From positions 44,189 through 108,188 of the forward strand of contig JAGVMV010000010.1 in assembly GCA_020053595.1 (NCBI GenBank): a stretch of DNA of 64,000 bases. The letters are read 5' to 3'. Origin of the DNA: Thermoleophilia bacterium (GTDB lineage Bacteria > Actinomycetota > Thermoleophilia > BMS3ABIN01). The notes beneath the pieces were generated by a model, which was not told the origin of the DNA, searched no databases, and was given only the letters and a program-made list of their open reading frames with translations. Shown here piece by piece: positions 34,435-45,410 of this stretch (positions are counted from its first letter, which is position 1; every line of letters begins with the position of its first letter). The translations under genes were made by a program, and so were the position numbers.

Positions 34435-34637
34435 ATCCTGTCCCTTCCTGAAAACCTGGATTGCTTACAGCCTGTTCTTACCCGTCTTCCCGGTTAATAC
34501 ACAATTATTGGTAGATACCATGTTCAAATCTAATGGTTTCCCCTGATATGCCGATACGCCTCACACGCGGCCCCGGTGCCTGCCGGAGCGGCTATAACGG
34601 GCAATTCAGCGGATAACGGATAACACTGGAGGGTGGA

Positions 34638-36941
34638 ATGATACCGGGCGTTTCTCCAGAAGACGTATCTGATTCTCTTGTACGGAACCGGACCAGGGTT
34701 TCGTGGCTGATCTACGTCATTGCCGCCACGGGGGTCATGATCAACGCGGTCTATTTTGCCATCGAGTTTCTTCAAGGCGGCTCATTCATTACTCATTTTA
34801 ACCGTAGTCTGCTGGAGCACTCCTTCATCCTCTCCCTGGTTTTCATTTTCCCCGTCGTCGCCTTTTTCGTCCAGCGGATTCTGGACGGATTCCGCGTCAG
34901 CGAACGTTCGCATTCGCTGGAGCTGGAGGTGGCGGCCCGCACTCGTGAACTTGAGGACCTGAAAAGCTTCAGCGAAAATATTATGGCCAGTGTCAACGAT
35001 GTCATCTTCGTCATCGGGTCCGATGGCCGCTTCCAGTTTGTCAGCGGCGATAGCGAGGCCGTTCTGGGCTACCAGCCCGAGGCTCTGATGGGACGTCAGT
35101 TCACGGAAATAGTCGCCTCCGGCGCGGTCGCCACCGCGGTCGGCAACTTTGAAAAGGTAATGTGGGGTAACGATGTGCAGCCTTACGAACTGGCTGTCGT
35201 GGGTCAGTGTGGCGAATCCAGATTCATTGAAATTTCCGGCACTGCTTATCGGGAGAACAAAAAAGTCATCGCATTGGTGGGTGTCGCCCGCGATATAACC
35301 GAACGCAAGAAACTGGAGCAGCATATATTTGAGCGAAACCGGGAGCTGGCTGCGCTGAATGCTGTTTCCACCGCCGTAGGCCAGTCGTTGGACCTGGATC
35401 AGATTCTCGGGGCCGCTCTCGACCAGGTTGTGGACCTGTTTACAGCCCATCGCGCCTGCGTGCATCTATTTAATCAGGAAACAGAAACTCTGGATCTACG
35501 AATCTGGAGGGGCGGCAGCCCCGAGTTCCTTAGCCGTATCAATCAGCTGGCAATGGGCGAAGGCCTGGTGGGCATGGTAGCCCAGCAAGGAGAGCCCATG
35601 GCTCGCAACATCGAGGAATTCCCCGTCGAAACCGCCCAGATAGTGGCGGCCGACGGTGTAGCTTCCCTTGCGGCGGTACCCATGAAGTTCCGGGGCAAAC
35701 TACTGGGCGTGCTTGGCGTGGGCAACGAGAAGAGCGGCCGCTTCTCGCAGGCCGATCTCAGCCTGTTGGGAGCGATTGCCGGCCAGGTGGCAATGGCCGT
35801 GGGAAACGCGCTGCTGTTCAATGATCTTCAGGGTACTACAGGCGAGCTGGCCTCGCAGAATGCGGATCTGGCCAAAGCGACAAAAAAGATCAGCCAGCTG
35901 ATTTCTTCGGCGGAGAGGCGCCGCAGTTTTTCAGTGCGCTTTGACAATCCAGGCCTGGCCAAGTGCTGGGAGGTCAAGGATTGCAGTTATATCGACTGCC
36001 CGTCCTACAAATCGGAGAACCGGCGCTGCTGGCAGGTAGCGGGAACTCACTGTGGCGGCGAAGTGCAGGGTGTTTTTGCCCAGAAGTTCGGCAAGTGCGA
36101 GAAATGTGAAGTTTACAAAATGGCCAGGTCCGGCAGCCTGGACGGCCTGGGCGAGGCTTTTAATAACATGATGGCAATGCTCGAGCAGCAGGTCGAGGAA
36201 CAACGTCAGCTGCAGGAGCAGTTACTGCAGTCCTCCAAGCTGGCTGCGCTCGGTGAGCTGGCGGCGAATATCGCCCACGAGATCAATAACCCTCTCACCG
36301 GGGTGCTCGGCTATGCCGCGCTTTTGCAGCGTGGTTTGTCCGTTGACGATCCAAACGCCAGGAATTTGAAAGTGATTGAAAACGAGACAATGCGGGCTCG
36401 CGACATCGTCCGCAATCTGCTGGACTTCGCCCGGCAGGAAGGTCTGAAGAAACGCAAGGCTTCCATCAAGGAAGTCACGGACGACACGCTGACGCTGCTC
36501 AGAAAGCAGGCTGATCTCATCAATGTGAAGATCGAGCTGGATTACGAGGATGACGTTCCCCAGGTCTATGTGGATATCAACCAGATGAAACAGGTCTTTA
36601 TCAATATTCTGAACAATGCGCTCCATGCGATGGAAGAAGGCGGCGTATTGACGGTGAGCATTCGGGCCGCCAAGCCTGACGGTAAGCGCCCCTGGGTGGA
36701 AGCCTCGTTCAGTGACACCGGCGATGGCATTTCGCCGGAAAAGCTCGATCTGGTCTTCAACCCCTTCTACACGAGCAAGGATATTGGCAAAGGCACCGGA
36801 CTGGGCTTATCGGTGTCGCAGCGCATAGTCGAGGAGCATGGTGGCGCGATCGAGGTAAGAAGCAAGGTTGGCGCTGGTTCGACATTCACAGTCAAATTAC
36901 CGACAGCCAATATCTCAAGCGATTATCAACGCGTAGCCTGA
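34638..36941 (+). CDS. sensor histidine kinase with PAS, GAF and two-CW domains
   Basis: A 767-residue membrane kinase. Two N-terminal membrane helices (about residues 23-45 and 63-82) are followed by a PAS domain (about 111-222), a GAF domain (about 240-400) and a two-CW domain with seven cysteines (C443, C449, C454, C464, C472, C487, C490). After a short coiled coil comes HisKA with the phospho-accepting His547 in ANIAHEINNPL. The HATPase domain follows (INILNNALHAMEEGG, DTGDGISPE, GKGTGLGLSVSQRIVEEHGG). It is followed by its likely partner response regulator after 35 bases. The two-CW cysteine spacing is identical to the GGDEF protein's. Confidence 0.93.
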   Translation: MIPGVSPEDVSDSLVRNRTRVSWLIYVIAATGVMINAVYFAIEFLQGGSFITHFNRSLLEHSFILSLVFIFPVVAFFVQRILDGFRVSERSHSLELEVAARTRELEDLKSFSENIMASVNDVIFVIGSDGRFQFVSGDSEAVLGYQPEALMGRQFTEIVASGAVATAVGNFEKVMWGNDVQPYELAVVGQCGESRFIEISGTAYRENKKVIALVGVARDITERKKLEQHIFERNRELAALNAVSTAVGQSLDLDQILGAALDQVVDLFTAHRACVHLFNQETETLDLRIWRGGSPEFLSRINQLAMGEGLVGMVAQQGEPMARNIEEFPVETAQIVAADGVASLAAVPMKFRGKLLGVLGVGNEKSGRFSQADLSLLGAIAGQVAMAVGNALLFNDLQGTTGELASQNADLAKATKKISQLISSAERRRSFSVRFDNPGLAKCWEVKDCSYIDCPSYKSENRRCWQVAGTHCGGEVQGVFAQKFGKCEKCEVYKMARSGSLDGLGEAFNNMMAMLEQQVEEQRQLQEQLLQSSKLAALGELAANIAHEINNPLTGVLGYAALLQRGLSVDDPNARNLKVIENETMRARDIVRNLLDFARQEGLKKRKASIKEVTDDTLTLLRKQADLINVKIELDYEDDVPQVYVDINQMKQVFINILNNALHAMEEGGVLTVSIRAAKPDGKRPWVEASFSDTGDGISPEKLDLVFNPFYTSKDIGKGTGLGLSVSQRIVEEHGGAIEVRSKVGAGSTFTVKLPTANISSDYQRVA

Positions 36942-36976
36942 AACTGTAAATGTTTTATGGGAATGGGGGAAAGGTT

Positions 36977-37360
36977 ATGTCTGAAGAGAATGTTCTGGTT
37001 GTTGATGATGAAGCAGTAATACGAGATGTCTGCGAACAGATTCTGATCAACGAAGGCTACACTGTCACCACGGCCGCCAGCGGCAAGGAAGCGTTGCGAC
37101 TGGTGAGTGAAAATGATTATGACGCCGTTGTCACCGACATCATGATGCCGGACATGTCGGGCCTGGAACTCCTGGAAGTCATCAAAAGCACCAGCCTCGA
37201 CCTCAGTACCATCGTCATCACCGGACTGGGGACATTTGACATGGCTACCCAGTCCGATCGTCTCGGCGCCCGCGAGTTTGTGGTAAAGCCGTTCACACCG
37301 GACGAGCTGGGCCAGGCGGTGAAAAAGGCGCTGAAAAAGCGGGTCATCAATAGAGGCTAG
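36977..37360 (+). CDS. single-domain response regulator
   Basis: A 127-residue receiver domain without an output domain. Phosphorylation-site residues are the acidic pair in LVVDDEAV and the aspartate in AVVTDIMMPDMSGLELL; the conserved threonine/serine (TIVITGLG) and lysine (EFVVKPFTPDEL) are present. The ATG at 36977 is preferred over an upstream in-frame one because GGGGGAAAGG lies close before it. It is next to the kinase gene and probably acts through protein contacts or a phosphorelay. Confidence 0.9.
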   Translation: MSEENVLVVDDEAVIRDVCEQILINEGYTVTTAASGKEALRLVSENDYDAVVTDIMMPDMSGLELLEVIKSTSLDLSTIVITGLGTFDMATQSDRLGAREFVVKPFTPDELGQAVKKALKKRVINRG

Positions 37361-37447
37361 CGTTCAGCAGGTGAGTTTGCCGGACGGAGGCCGGCCGTCC
37401 GCTGGTTCAGTTAAGCCGGTCGAACCGTTTGCAGGTCATGTAGCAGC

Positions 37448-38158
37448 TTAGTTTGGCCGCAGCCGCAGTTTCCACACCAGAAGAACCGCTTCCAGCACGA
37501 TTCGTTTCGACATCTTGGACTGTCCGAGCTGGCGGTCCGAAAAAGTAATCGGGATTTCCTTTACCCGGAATCCTTTTTTTATTGTCCGATAGGTCATTTC
37601 TATCTGGAAGCCATACCCGGCGGAGGAAACCGCGTCCAGGTCAAGGGCTTCGAGGACTTCCCTGCGAAAACACTTGTTGCCCCCGGTCAGGTCATTCACC
37701 GGCACACCCAGCACCCAGCGCGCGTACAGCCCGCCCCAGCGGCTGATCAAGCGGCGTGCCAGTCCCCAGTTTTCCACTCTGCCGCCGGGAACGTAGCGCG
37801 AACCCAGCACCAGGTCGGCTGTTTCGATGGCTTTCAGGAACGCCGGGATATTGGCGGGATCGTGGGAGAAATCGCAGTCCATCTCGAAGATACAACGGGT
37901 GTCGGTGGCGAGGGCCTGCTTGAAACCCGCAACGTAGGCGGGGCCGATGCCCTGCTTCTCTGGCCGGTGTATGACTGACAGGTTGTCGTAGCGGCCGGCA
38001 AGCGAATCGGCGATCCGCCCGGTTCCGTCCGGTGAGTTGTCGTCGACCACGATTATGCGGCCGGCCAGATTATTTATGGTGAAGACCTCCTGAAGCTTCT
38101 CGACGAAACGCTCCAGGTTTTCACGCTCGTTGTATGTCGGGAGAATGACCGTAAACAA
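37448..38158 (-). CDS. GT2 family polyprenyl-phosphate-mannose/glucose synthase-like enzyme
   Basis: A 236-residue soluble GT2 enzyme. It has VILPTYNERENLERFVEKL at the start, the DxD-type metal motif in IFEMDCDFSHDP, GSRYVPGGRVENW and the C-terminal EIPITFSDRQLGQSKMS. This pattern matches dolichol- or polyprenol-phosphate mannosyltransferases (DPM1/Ppm1), without the membrane tail some have. The product would serve membrane glycosyltransferases such as the PMT-like one at 2530-3972. It ends near the plus-strand response regulator and is 11 bases downstream of the FmdE gene. Confidence 0.85.
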   Translation of the reverse strand: MFTVILPTYNERENLERFVEKLQEVFTINNLAGRIIVVDDNSPDGTGRIADSLAGRYDNLSVIHRPEKQGIGPAYVAGFKQALATDTRCIFEMDCDFSHDPANIPAFLKAIETADLVLGSRYVPGGRVENWGLARRLISRWGGLYARWVLGVPVNDLTGGNKCFRREVLEALDLDAVSSAGYGFQIEMTYRTIKKGFRVKEIPITFSDRQLGQSKMSKRIVLEAVLLVWKLRLRPN

Positions 38159-38169
38159 AGTAAAGGTGC

Positions 38170-38766
38170 TTACTCTTTATCCTGGCAACTGAGGCAGATT
38201 ATCTTGCCTTCCTGTTTTACCGTTCTGGTTTCCATCACCGGATCGCCGCAGCTTTCGCAGATAACCGACCGATGTATAGTAGCAGGAGGTGGCAGCTCGA
38301 TAACAACCTCCCTGACATCGAACAGCTCTTCCAGCGGGGCATTCAGCAAGCGGTCCAGTTTTTCCTGTCGCCAACCCGCGGCAAGTTTTTTATCTTCTTC
38401 TGTCGCAGTGCCTGCCTTGATTTTCTCATTTACGGCTGACTGTTGCTGTCCCTCCGCGAACGCCCCGGCTTTGAGGGCTACTCTGACCGCCCGTTCTTCA
38501 TCGCGCCGCGCAAAGGTAAATACCTGCTTGCCGTAATCGCGAAAAAAGAGATTGCCTTTGCCGAAAGTCGTGCCGGCCAGGAGCTGGGCGGCGTCGACGC
38601 TGCAGCTGTCGTTCTCGACTATGGCGATAAGCTCCTCATCCTCCGCCCGGTCAATGCCGAGGCGTTCAAGCCCCGCCAGCGTCGCACGGTAGCCGATGGC
38701 GAGCCCGGGGCAGAGGTGGCCGTGAAAATCCACCAGCGCCGCGATATCGGGATGTTTTGAATCCAT
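38170..38766 (-). CDS. FmdE family protein with zinc ribbon
   Basis: A 198-residue protein named after subunit E of formylmethanofuran dehydrogenase. The N-terminal domain starts LVDFHGHLCPGLAIGYRA, with the metal-binding His/Cys set that defines FmdE, and has NDSCSVDAAQLLAGTTFGKGN. The C-terminus carries a zinc ribbon (CESC...CLSC). FmdE proteins occur in many non-methanogenic anaerobes, where they are thought to help molybdopterin or metal loading. It lies between the GT2 gene and the ABC exporter, both on the same strand. No formate or formylmethanofuran dehydrogenase is nearby. Confidence 0.85.
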   Translation of the reverse strand: MDSKHPDIAALVDFHGHLCPGLAIGYRATLAGLERLGIDRAEDEELIAIVENDSCSVDAAQLLAGTTFGKGNLFFRDYGKQVFTFARRDEERAVRVALKAGAFAEGQQQSAVNEKIKAGTATEEDKKLAAGWRQEKLDRLLNAPLEELFDVREVVIELPPPATIHRSVICESCGDPVMETRTVKQEGKIICLSCQDKE

Positions 38767-38793
38767 GTGCTCTCCTTTTCTTGCCGGACTATT

Positions 38794-39570
38794 CTACTTT
38801 ACCAGCCGGCGGTGCATGCTGCGAACCGCCAGTTCGGTGAAAATCAGGGTTGTGCCGAGCGCCCAGAGAAGTTCCGGACCCAGCGCCCTGGCCGGCCGGT
38901 CCAGCATCAGCGAACGGGAGATATCGATATAACTGGTAAACGGGATAACCCAGGCGAAGATCTGCACGGCCTCGGGAAAACGCGAAACCGGGAAGAAGGT
39001 GCCGCAGATGAACTGGGCCGGCAGCACGATGCCGGCGAAGTAGAAGCGGAAGTACTCCATCTGGGCGATGCGGCTGGTGACCAGCAGTGCGATGGCCGCG
39101 AAGTTGAAAGCCGCCAGGAACATCAGCGGTGGCAGGAAAATAACCTGCCAGCGATGGAAGACGCCCATCACCAGGAGGATGAGGAACACCAGGGTCGAGT
39201 TGACCATACCGCGGGTAGCGCCCCAGGAGATCTCCGCCAGTCCCACCTCGTCGGCGCTCATCGGCGTCGATATGATTCCCTCGAAGGTGTTCTGGATGCG
39301 CATGCGGAAAAAGGAGCCGTAGGTGCACTCGAAGGTGGCCTGCATGATGGCGGCGCTGCCGAGGATGCCGGCGGCGACGAAGTCCAGGTAGGGCACGCCT
39401 TCGATCTCCTTGATGTATGAACCGATGCCCAGGCCCATGACGAAGATGAACAGCACCGGTTCCGCCAGCGCCGGCAGGAAATTGAATTTCCAGAGGGCGA
39501 TGAAGACCTGGGCGTTGCGGAGCCAGACCCTATAGAAGGCCGGCGAGACCGAAAGAATGCCCGCGTTCAT
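38794..39570 (-). CDS. ABC-2 type transporter permease (NodJ-like)
   Basis: A 258-residue protein with six membrane segments. The sequence GLGIGSYIKEIEGVPYLDFVAAG and the following EGIISTPMSADEVGLAEI are typical of the NodJ/daunorubicin-type permease branch. GTFFPVSRFPEAVQIFAWVIPFTSY is the conserved region before the last helix. It overlaps the upstream ATPase gene by 4 bases. Such exporters move lipid-linked oligosaccharides or drug-like molecules; the substrate is unknown. Confidence 0.85.
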   Translation of the reverse strand: MNAGILSVSPAFYRVWLRNAQVFIALWKFNFLPALAEPVLFIFVMGLGIGSYIKEIEGVPYLDFVAAGILGSAAIMQATFECTYGSFFRMRIQNTFEGIISTPMSADEVGLAEISWGATRGMVNSTLVFLILLVMGVFHRWQVIFLPPLMFLAAFNFAAIALLVTSRIAQMEYFRFYFAGIVLPAQFICGTFFPVSRFPEAVQIFAWVIPFTSYIDISRSLMLDRPARALGPELLWALGTTLIFTELAVRSMHRRLVK

Positions 39571-40538
39571 TGGCGGATCTCCCGTCCGGTCAGCTTGAGG
39601 AAGACGTCCTCGAGGGACGCCGGCCGGAGCAGGTGCTCCACCTCGGGATAGGCGCCATACAGCCCGTTGAATTCCTCAGTCGCGTTGCCGTAGAAGTACA
39701 GGTTCTGGCCGCTGGACTGATGCTCCAGGTGGCCGAAGCGTGACAGGATCTCAGCGACGTGGCCGCGGTCGGCGCGCAATTCAAGCACATAGGGGCGCAT
39801 GTGACTGTGTATGAGTTCGGACGGGGTGCCGACGTCGACCGACCGGGCTTCGTCCATGATCAGGACCTCGTCGCAGAGCTTCTGGGCTTCTTCCATATAA
39901 TGGGTGGTCAGGAGCAGGGTGATGCCCCGTTCCTTGAGTTCCAGCAGCCGGTCCCAGATCAGGTGGCGCACCTGAGGGTCGAGTCCGGTGGTGGGCTCGT
40001 CCAGGATGATCAGCTCCGGGTCGTTGATCAGGGCTCTGGCCAGGATCAGCCGCCGCTTCATTCCCCCGGAAAGCGCCGGCACCGGTGAGTCGGCCCGGTC
40101 GCTCAGGTGCATGAACTCCAGAAGCTCCTGGCACCTGCTGGCGGCGACGTCCTTTGATATGCCGAAATAGCGTGCGTAGACTCTCAGGTTCTGGCTGGTG
40201 GAAAGGTCGGGATCGAGGTTATTTTCCTGGGGCACCACACCGAGTCGTGCCTTGATTTCGCGCGGGTGCGAGATAACATCAAGGTCGAAGACCTTGAGCG
40301 AGCCGGAGGTCGGTTCGGTGATACAGTAGATCATCTTCATGGTCGTGGTCTTGCCGGCGCCATTGGGTCCGACCAGCCCGTAGCAGCGACCACGTTCGAC
40401 CTCGAAGTTCAGGGCGTCGACGGCGATCACGTCGCGGAAGTGTTTGCTTAAGGATTTGGCCTCGATAATCAAATTTAAAAAATGAATCCTTGCCGGCTGG
40501 TCTGGAATCAAAATCATGAATACAAAGCTATTAACCAT
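39567..40538 (-). CDS. ABC transporter ATPase (NodI/drug-exporter type)
   Basis: An ATPase of about 300 residues with Walker A in LVGPNGAGKTTTMKMI, the Q-loop PQENNLDPDL, the signature LSGGMKRRLILA and Walker B in LIILDEPTTGLDPQVR. The switch histidine is in LLTTHYMEEAQKL. The C-terminal region is short, as in NodI. The first 20 or so residues before the core IIEAKSLSKHF do not fit the family, so an internal start such as the ATG at 40517 or a TTG nearer the core is likely. It is coupled to the permease by a 4-base overlap. Confidence 0.88.
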   Translation of the reverse strand: MVNSFVFMILIPDQPARIHFLNLIIEAKSLSKHFRDVIAVDALNFEVERGRCYGLVGPNGAGKTTTMKMIYCITEPTSGSLKVFDLDVISHPREIKARLGVVPQENNLDPDLSTSQNLRVYARYFGISKDVAASRCQELLEFMHLSDRADSPVPALSGGMKRRLILARALINDPELIILDEPTTGLDPQVRHLIWDRLLELKERGITLLLTTHYMEEAQKLCDEVLIMDEARSVDVGTPSELIHSHMRPYVLELRADRGHVAEILSRFGHLEHQSSGQNLYFYGNATEEFNGLYGAYPEVEHLLRPASLEDVFLKLTGREIRQ

Positions 40539-40560
40539 GCATAATAAACCAGCAACCGGT

Positions 40561-40643
40561 CACACGGAACCGGCAGCGATGATCCGGGGCAGCTTTTCGG
40601 AACCGGCAGAGAGGAGTCCGCGCCGATTTTCCGCAACCGTGTG
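40561..40643 (+). promoter_or_regulatory. repeats in the copA leader, candidate copper-responsive control
   Basis: CGGAACCGGCAG occurs twice in direct orientation, at 40565-40576 and 40598-40609, 33 bases apart, about three helical turns. These lie inside a long-range inverted repeat CACACGG (40561-40567) and CCGTGTG (40637-40643). All are within 145 bases of the copA start. This may be an operator for a copper sensor or a structured leader; no CueR, CopY or CsoR gene is present to link it to. Confidence 0.35.
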
Positions 40644-40704
40644 ATGGTTTGCCTCAGGCTGAAAGAGGAATTACATACATATATCCTGAATCTGGAGTGC
40701 AGTT

Positions 40705-42942
<2,238 letters not shown>

Positions 42943-43083
42943 GGGAAGTAAGTCAGCATCACGCGCCGGGAAGCGCCGGGCACCAGGCGGCAAAATTTAA
43001 TGGCGGCTGCAGGAGCGCCGGGCATCGGGGAAAAAGGATACTGCCACGTTAAAGGTTAAGGTCCCTGAAAGGGAGGAGCATGA

Positions 43084-43896
43084 ATGAATGAACACCGTGA
43101 ATCCTATACGATAGCCCAGTTTTCTGATATCCATTGTGGCGACTCCCGCTTTGACACGGACCTGATGGAGGCGACGATTCACGAGATCAACGACCTGGAT
43201 CCCAACCTGGTTGTAGTCGCCGGCGATCTCACCGCCGACGGTTACCGGGAGCAGTTCGACGAGGCCCATTCCTGGATCAAGCAGGTCGAGTGCAAGCAGA
43301 AGCTGGTGATCGCCGGCAACCACGATTGCCGCAACGTGGGATATCTTCACTTCGAACAGCTTTTCGGCGACCGGCATTACCATACGGAAGAGCTGGATTT
43401 TCGCATCTGCTGCGTGCCGAACGAAGCCGGCATACAGGAAAAGATAAAGATACTGGCCCTGGACTCGAACAAGCCAGACCTGGATGATGGTGAGATCGGC
43501 CGCGACAAGTACGACTGGATAGACATGGAATTTCCGGACAAAAGATACTTCAAGATTTTTATGTTGCACCACCACCTGGTCAGCATCCCGAGTACGGGGC
43601 GCGAGCGTAATATTGTCCTGGATTCCGGCGACGTGCTCGACAAGCTGCGGGAGGTGGAAGTCGATCTGGTGCTTTGCGGCCATCGCCACGTTCCCTATAA
43701 CTGGCCGCTGGCGGACATGCTTATCATCAGCAGCGGGACGGCCAGCACCTGGCGCACGCGCGGTTTCATCCAGCCTTCCTATAACATCATCACGATCACC
43801 CCGGCGGCGATCACTGTAACTAACAAAACGCCCGGTGGCGCGGTCACCGGCAGGCAGAGCTTTTCCCGTAAGCCGCGGGGCGCAGTGCAGGTTTAG
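43084..43896 (+). CDS. calcineurin-like metallophosphoesterase (CpdA/Icc type)
   Basis: A 270-residue soluble phosphoesterase with intact metal-binding motifs: AQFSDIHCGD, VVAGDLTADGY, VIAGNHDCRN and LCGHRHVPYN. The layout resembles the CpdA/Icc family, some of which hydrolyse cyclic nucleotides. GGGAGGAG lies just upstream, and ATG codons occur at 43080 and 43084; only 43084 leads to a long frame. It stands alone between copA and the rhodanese gene, so the substrate is open. Confidence 0.82.
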   Translation: MNEHRESYTIAQFSDIHCGDSRFDTDLMEATIHEINDLDPNLVVVAGDLTADGYREQFDEAHSWIKQVECKQKLVIAGNHDCRNVGYLHFEQLFGDRHYHTEELDFRICCVPNEAGIQEKIKILALDSNKPDLDDGEIGRDKYDWIDMEFPDKRYFKIFMLHHHLVSIPSTGRERNIVLDSGDVLDKLREVEVDLVLCGHRHVPYNWPLADMLIISSGTASTWRTRGFIQPSYNIITITPAAITVTNKTPGGAVTGRQSFSRKPRGAVQV

Positions 43897-43954
43897 CGGC
43901 AACCGGCCGCTGTCTTTCCATTGACTCGCGAATAATCTGCCCGAAGGGTGTTTC

Positions 43955-44034
43955 TTGACAGCAAACCCCGCGAAAGATAAGCTTTCGACGTTCCAGCTTT
44001 GGGGGGAATTCATTCCGGCGCCCGCTGGCGCCGG
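43955..44034 (+). promoter_or_regulatory. promoter and hairpin leader of the exported rhodanese gene
   Basis: TTGACA (43955-43960) and TAAGCT (43978-43983) are 17 bases apart and form a good vegetative promoter. An inverted repeat CGAAAG...CTTTCG overlaps the -10 element. Further down the leader, CCGGCGCC (44015-44022) and GGCGCCGG (44027-44034) form a perfect 8-bp hairpin with a 4-base loop. The repeat over the promoter could be an operator; the leader hairpin lacks a T-tract. Confidence 0.45.
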
Positions 44035-44090
44035 TAGTTCCCGAATGGTTTTCTCCCTTGTGCAAACAATGAGACAGGAGAGTGATAACC

Positions 44091-45146
44091 ATGGTTAAAT
44101 CCCGCAGGTTGTTCCTGATAACCCTCGTACTGCTGGGGCTGTTGCTTTCCTCGATGGTGGCGATAGTCGGCTGTGGTGATAGTACGACGACCACTGCCGC
44201 GACGACTGCAACGACCAAGGACAGCTCGACGGCAATCGGCGACCGGGCGCTCAAGGTTCTGGCTTCCAATCCGGTAGGTCCCGATGATTACGCTGCCAAT
44301 GCAATCAGCGGTGCCAATTTGGCGAAGAAGCTGGCAGACGCGGCTCAGAAGGACAAGATCTACGTGCTCGACATTCGCAAAAAGGCCGACTATGACAAGG
44401 GCCATATAGCCGGAGCCAGCCAGGTTGAGTTTCCGCAGTGGGCCGCTCCAGAGAACCTGAGCAAGTTGCCCAAGGACAAGAAGATCGTCGTTGTTTGCTA
44501 CACAGGAAACACCGCTGCCCAGACGGCAGCCGGCATGAGGATGCTGGGTTACGATGCCGCTATTCTCAAGGCTGGCATGATGGGCTGGGACGGCACCGGC
44601 AAGGACGCCGTGATTTCCGAGCTCAACAGCGCGCCCAATCCCGACGTTACGACTCCCGCGGGAACCTCCTCTCCGGCGCCGCCGACTACTACCTTCGACA
44701 CCAAACTATCCGACGCTGATTATAAATTGCTTGCCGAGAAGGCCAACAAGGTCTTCACCACGATGCCCACCGATGGCGACTATAACTTCAACACGACCAA
44801 GTCGTCCAAGCTCAGCGAGAATCTGAAGGGCGCCGATAAGGACAAGCTGTTCGTGCTCGATATCCGCAAGACGGAGGACTTTAACAAGGGACATATCGAT
44901 GGCGCCACCCATATCGATTTCGCCGCCCTGGCGGTGCCCGATAACCTGAAGATGCTGCCCAAGGGCAAGAAGATCGTGGTTGTCTGCTACACCGGCAACA
45001 CGGCCGCACAGGCTACCACCATCCTGCGGATGCTTGATTACGACGCAGTCGTTCTCAAATTCGGCATGATGGGCTGGGATGGCAGCGGCAAGGACGCCTA
45101 CATCACCGACATCTCGGCGGCCGCCAATCCAGTGGTGACCGGCTGA
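44091..45146 (+). CDS. exported lipoprotein with two rhodanese domains
   Basis: A 351-residue protein with a lipoprotein signal peptide ending in the lipobox VGC, then a low-complexity Thr/Ala linker. Two rhodanese domains follow. Their active-site loops are VVVCYTGNTAAQ (first) and VVVCYTGNTAAQ (second), each with the catalytic cysteine, and each is preceded by VLDIRK...GHI. The two domains are clearly homologous, so the gene arose by internal duplication. The loop lacks the arginines typical of thiosulfate sulfurtransferases. The ATG at 44091 has AGGAG upstream. The TauE-type permease and another tandem rhodanese follow, which suggests sulfur metabolism. Confidence 0.9.
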   Translation: MVKSRRLFLITLVLLGLLLSSMVAIVGCGDSTTTTAATTATTKDSSTAIGDRALKVLASNPVGPDDYAANAISGANLAKKLADAAQKDKIYVLDIRKKADYDKGHIAGASQVEFPQWAAPENLSKLPKDKKIVVVCYTGNTAAQTAAGMRMLGYDAAILKAGMMGWDGTGKDAVISELNSAPNPDVTTPAGTSSPAPPTTTFDTKLSDADYKLLAEKANKVFTTMPTDGDYNFNTTKSSKLSENLKGADKDKLFVLDIRKTEDFNKGHIDGATHIDFAALAVPDNLKMLPKGKKIVVVCYTGNTAAQATTILRMLDYDAVVLKFGMMGWDGSGKDAYITDISAAANPVVTG

Positions 45147-45230
45147 TCGAGTTGTAGACGAGAGCCAAACCGGGGCACGGGTTTTGGAGCGCCACGGCAA
45201 GGCAAGGGAGAATATCCCGCTGTAATATCA

Positions 45231-45259
45231 GGGGCGCGGCCGAAGGCCGCGCCCCTTTT
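45231..45259 (+). terminator. strong Rho-independent terminator after the exported rhodanese gene
   Basis: GGGGCGCGGCC (45231-45241) pairs perfectly with GGCCGCGCCCC (45245-45255) around a GAA loop and is followed by TTTT. The rest of the 264-base gap up to 45410 holds no recognisable gene. Confidence 0.8.
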
Positions 45260-45410
45260 GGGGTGCGCGAGGCACCCCCCTACTCGATTCCCGCGAATGT
45301 TACGCGGTGAGATCGAAACGTTGCGCGGAGGGATCGTGTTCTGTTCCTCCGAACGTTACGAGGCGAGCTCGTGTTTTGTTCCCGCGATTCTTCTGTGATA
45401 GTTTCCTCCC

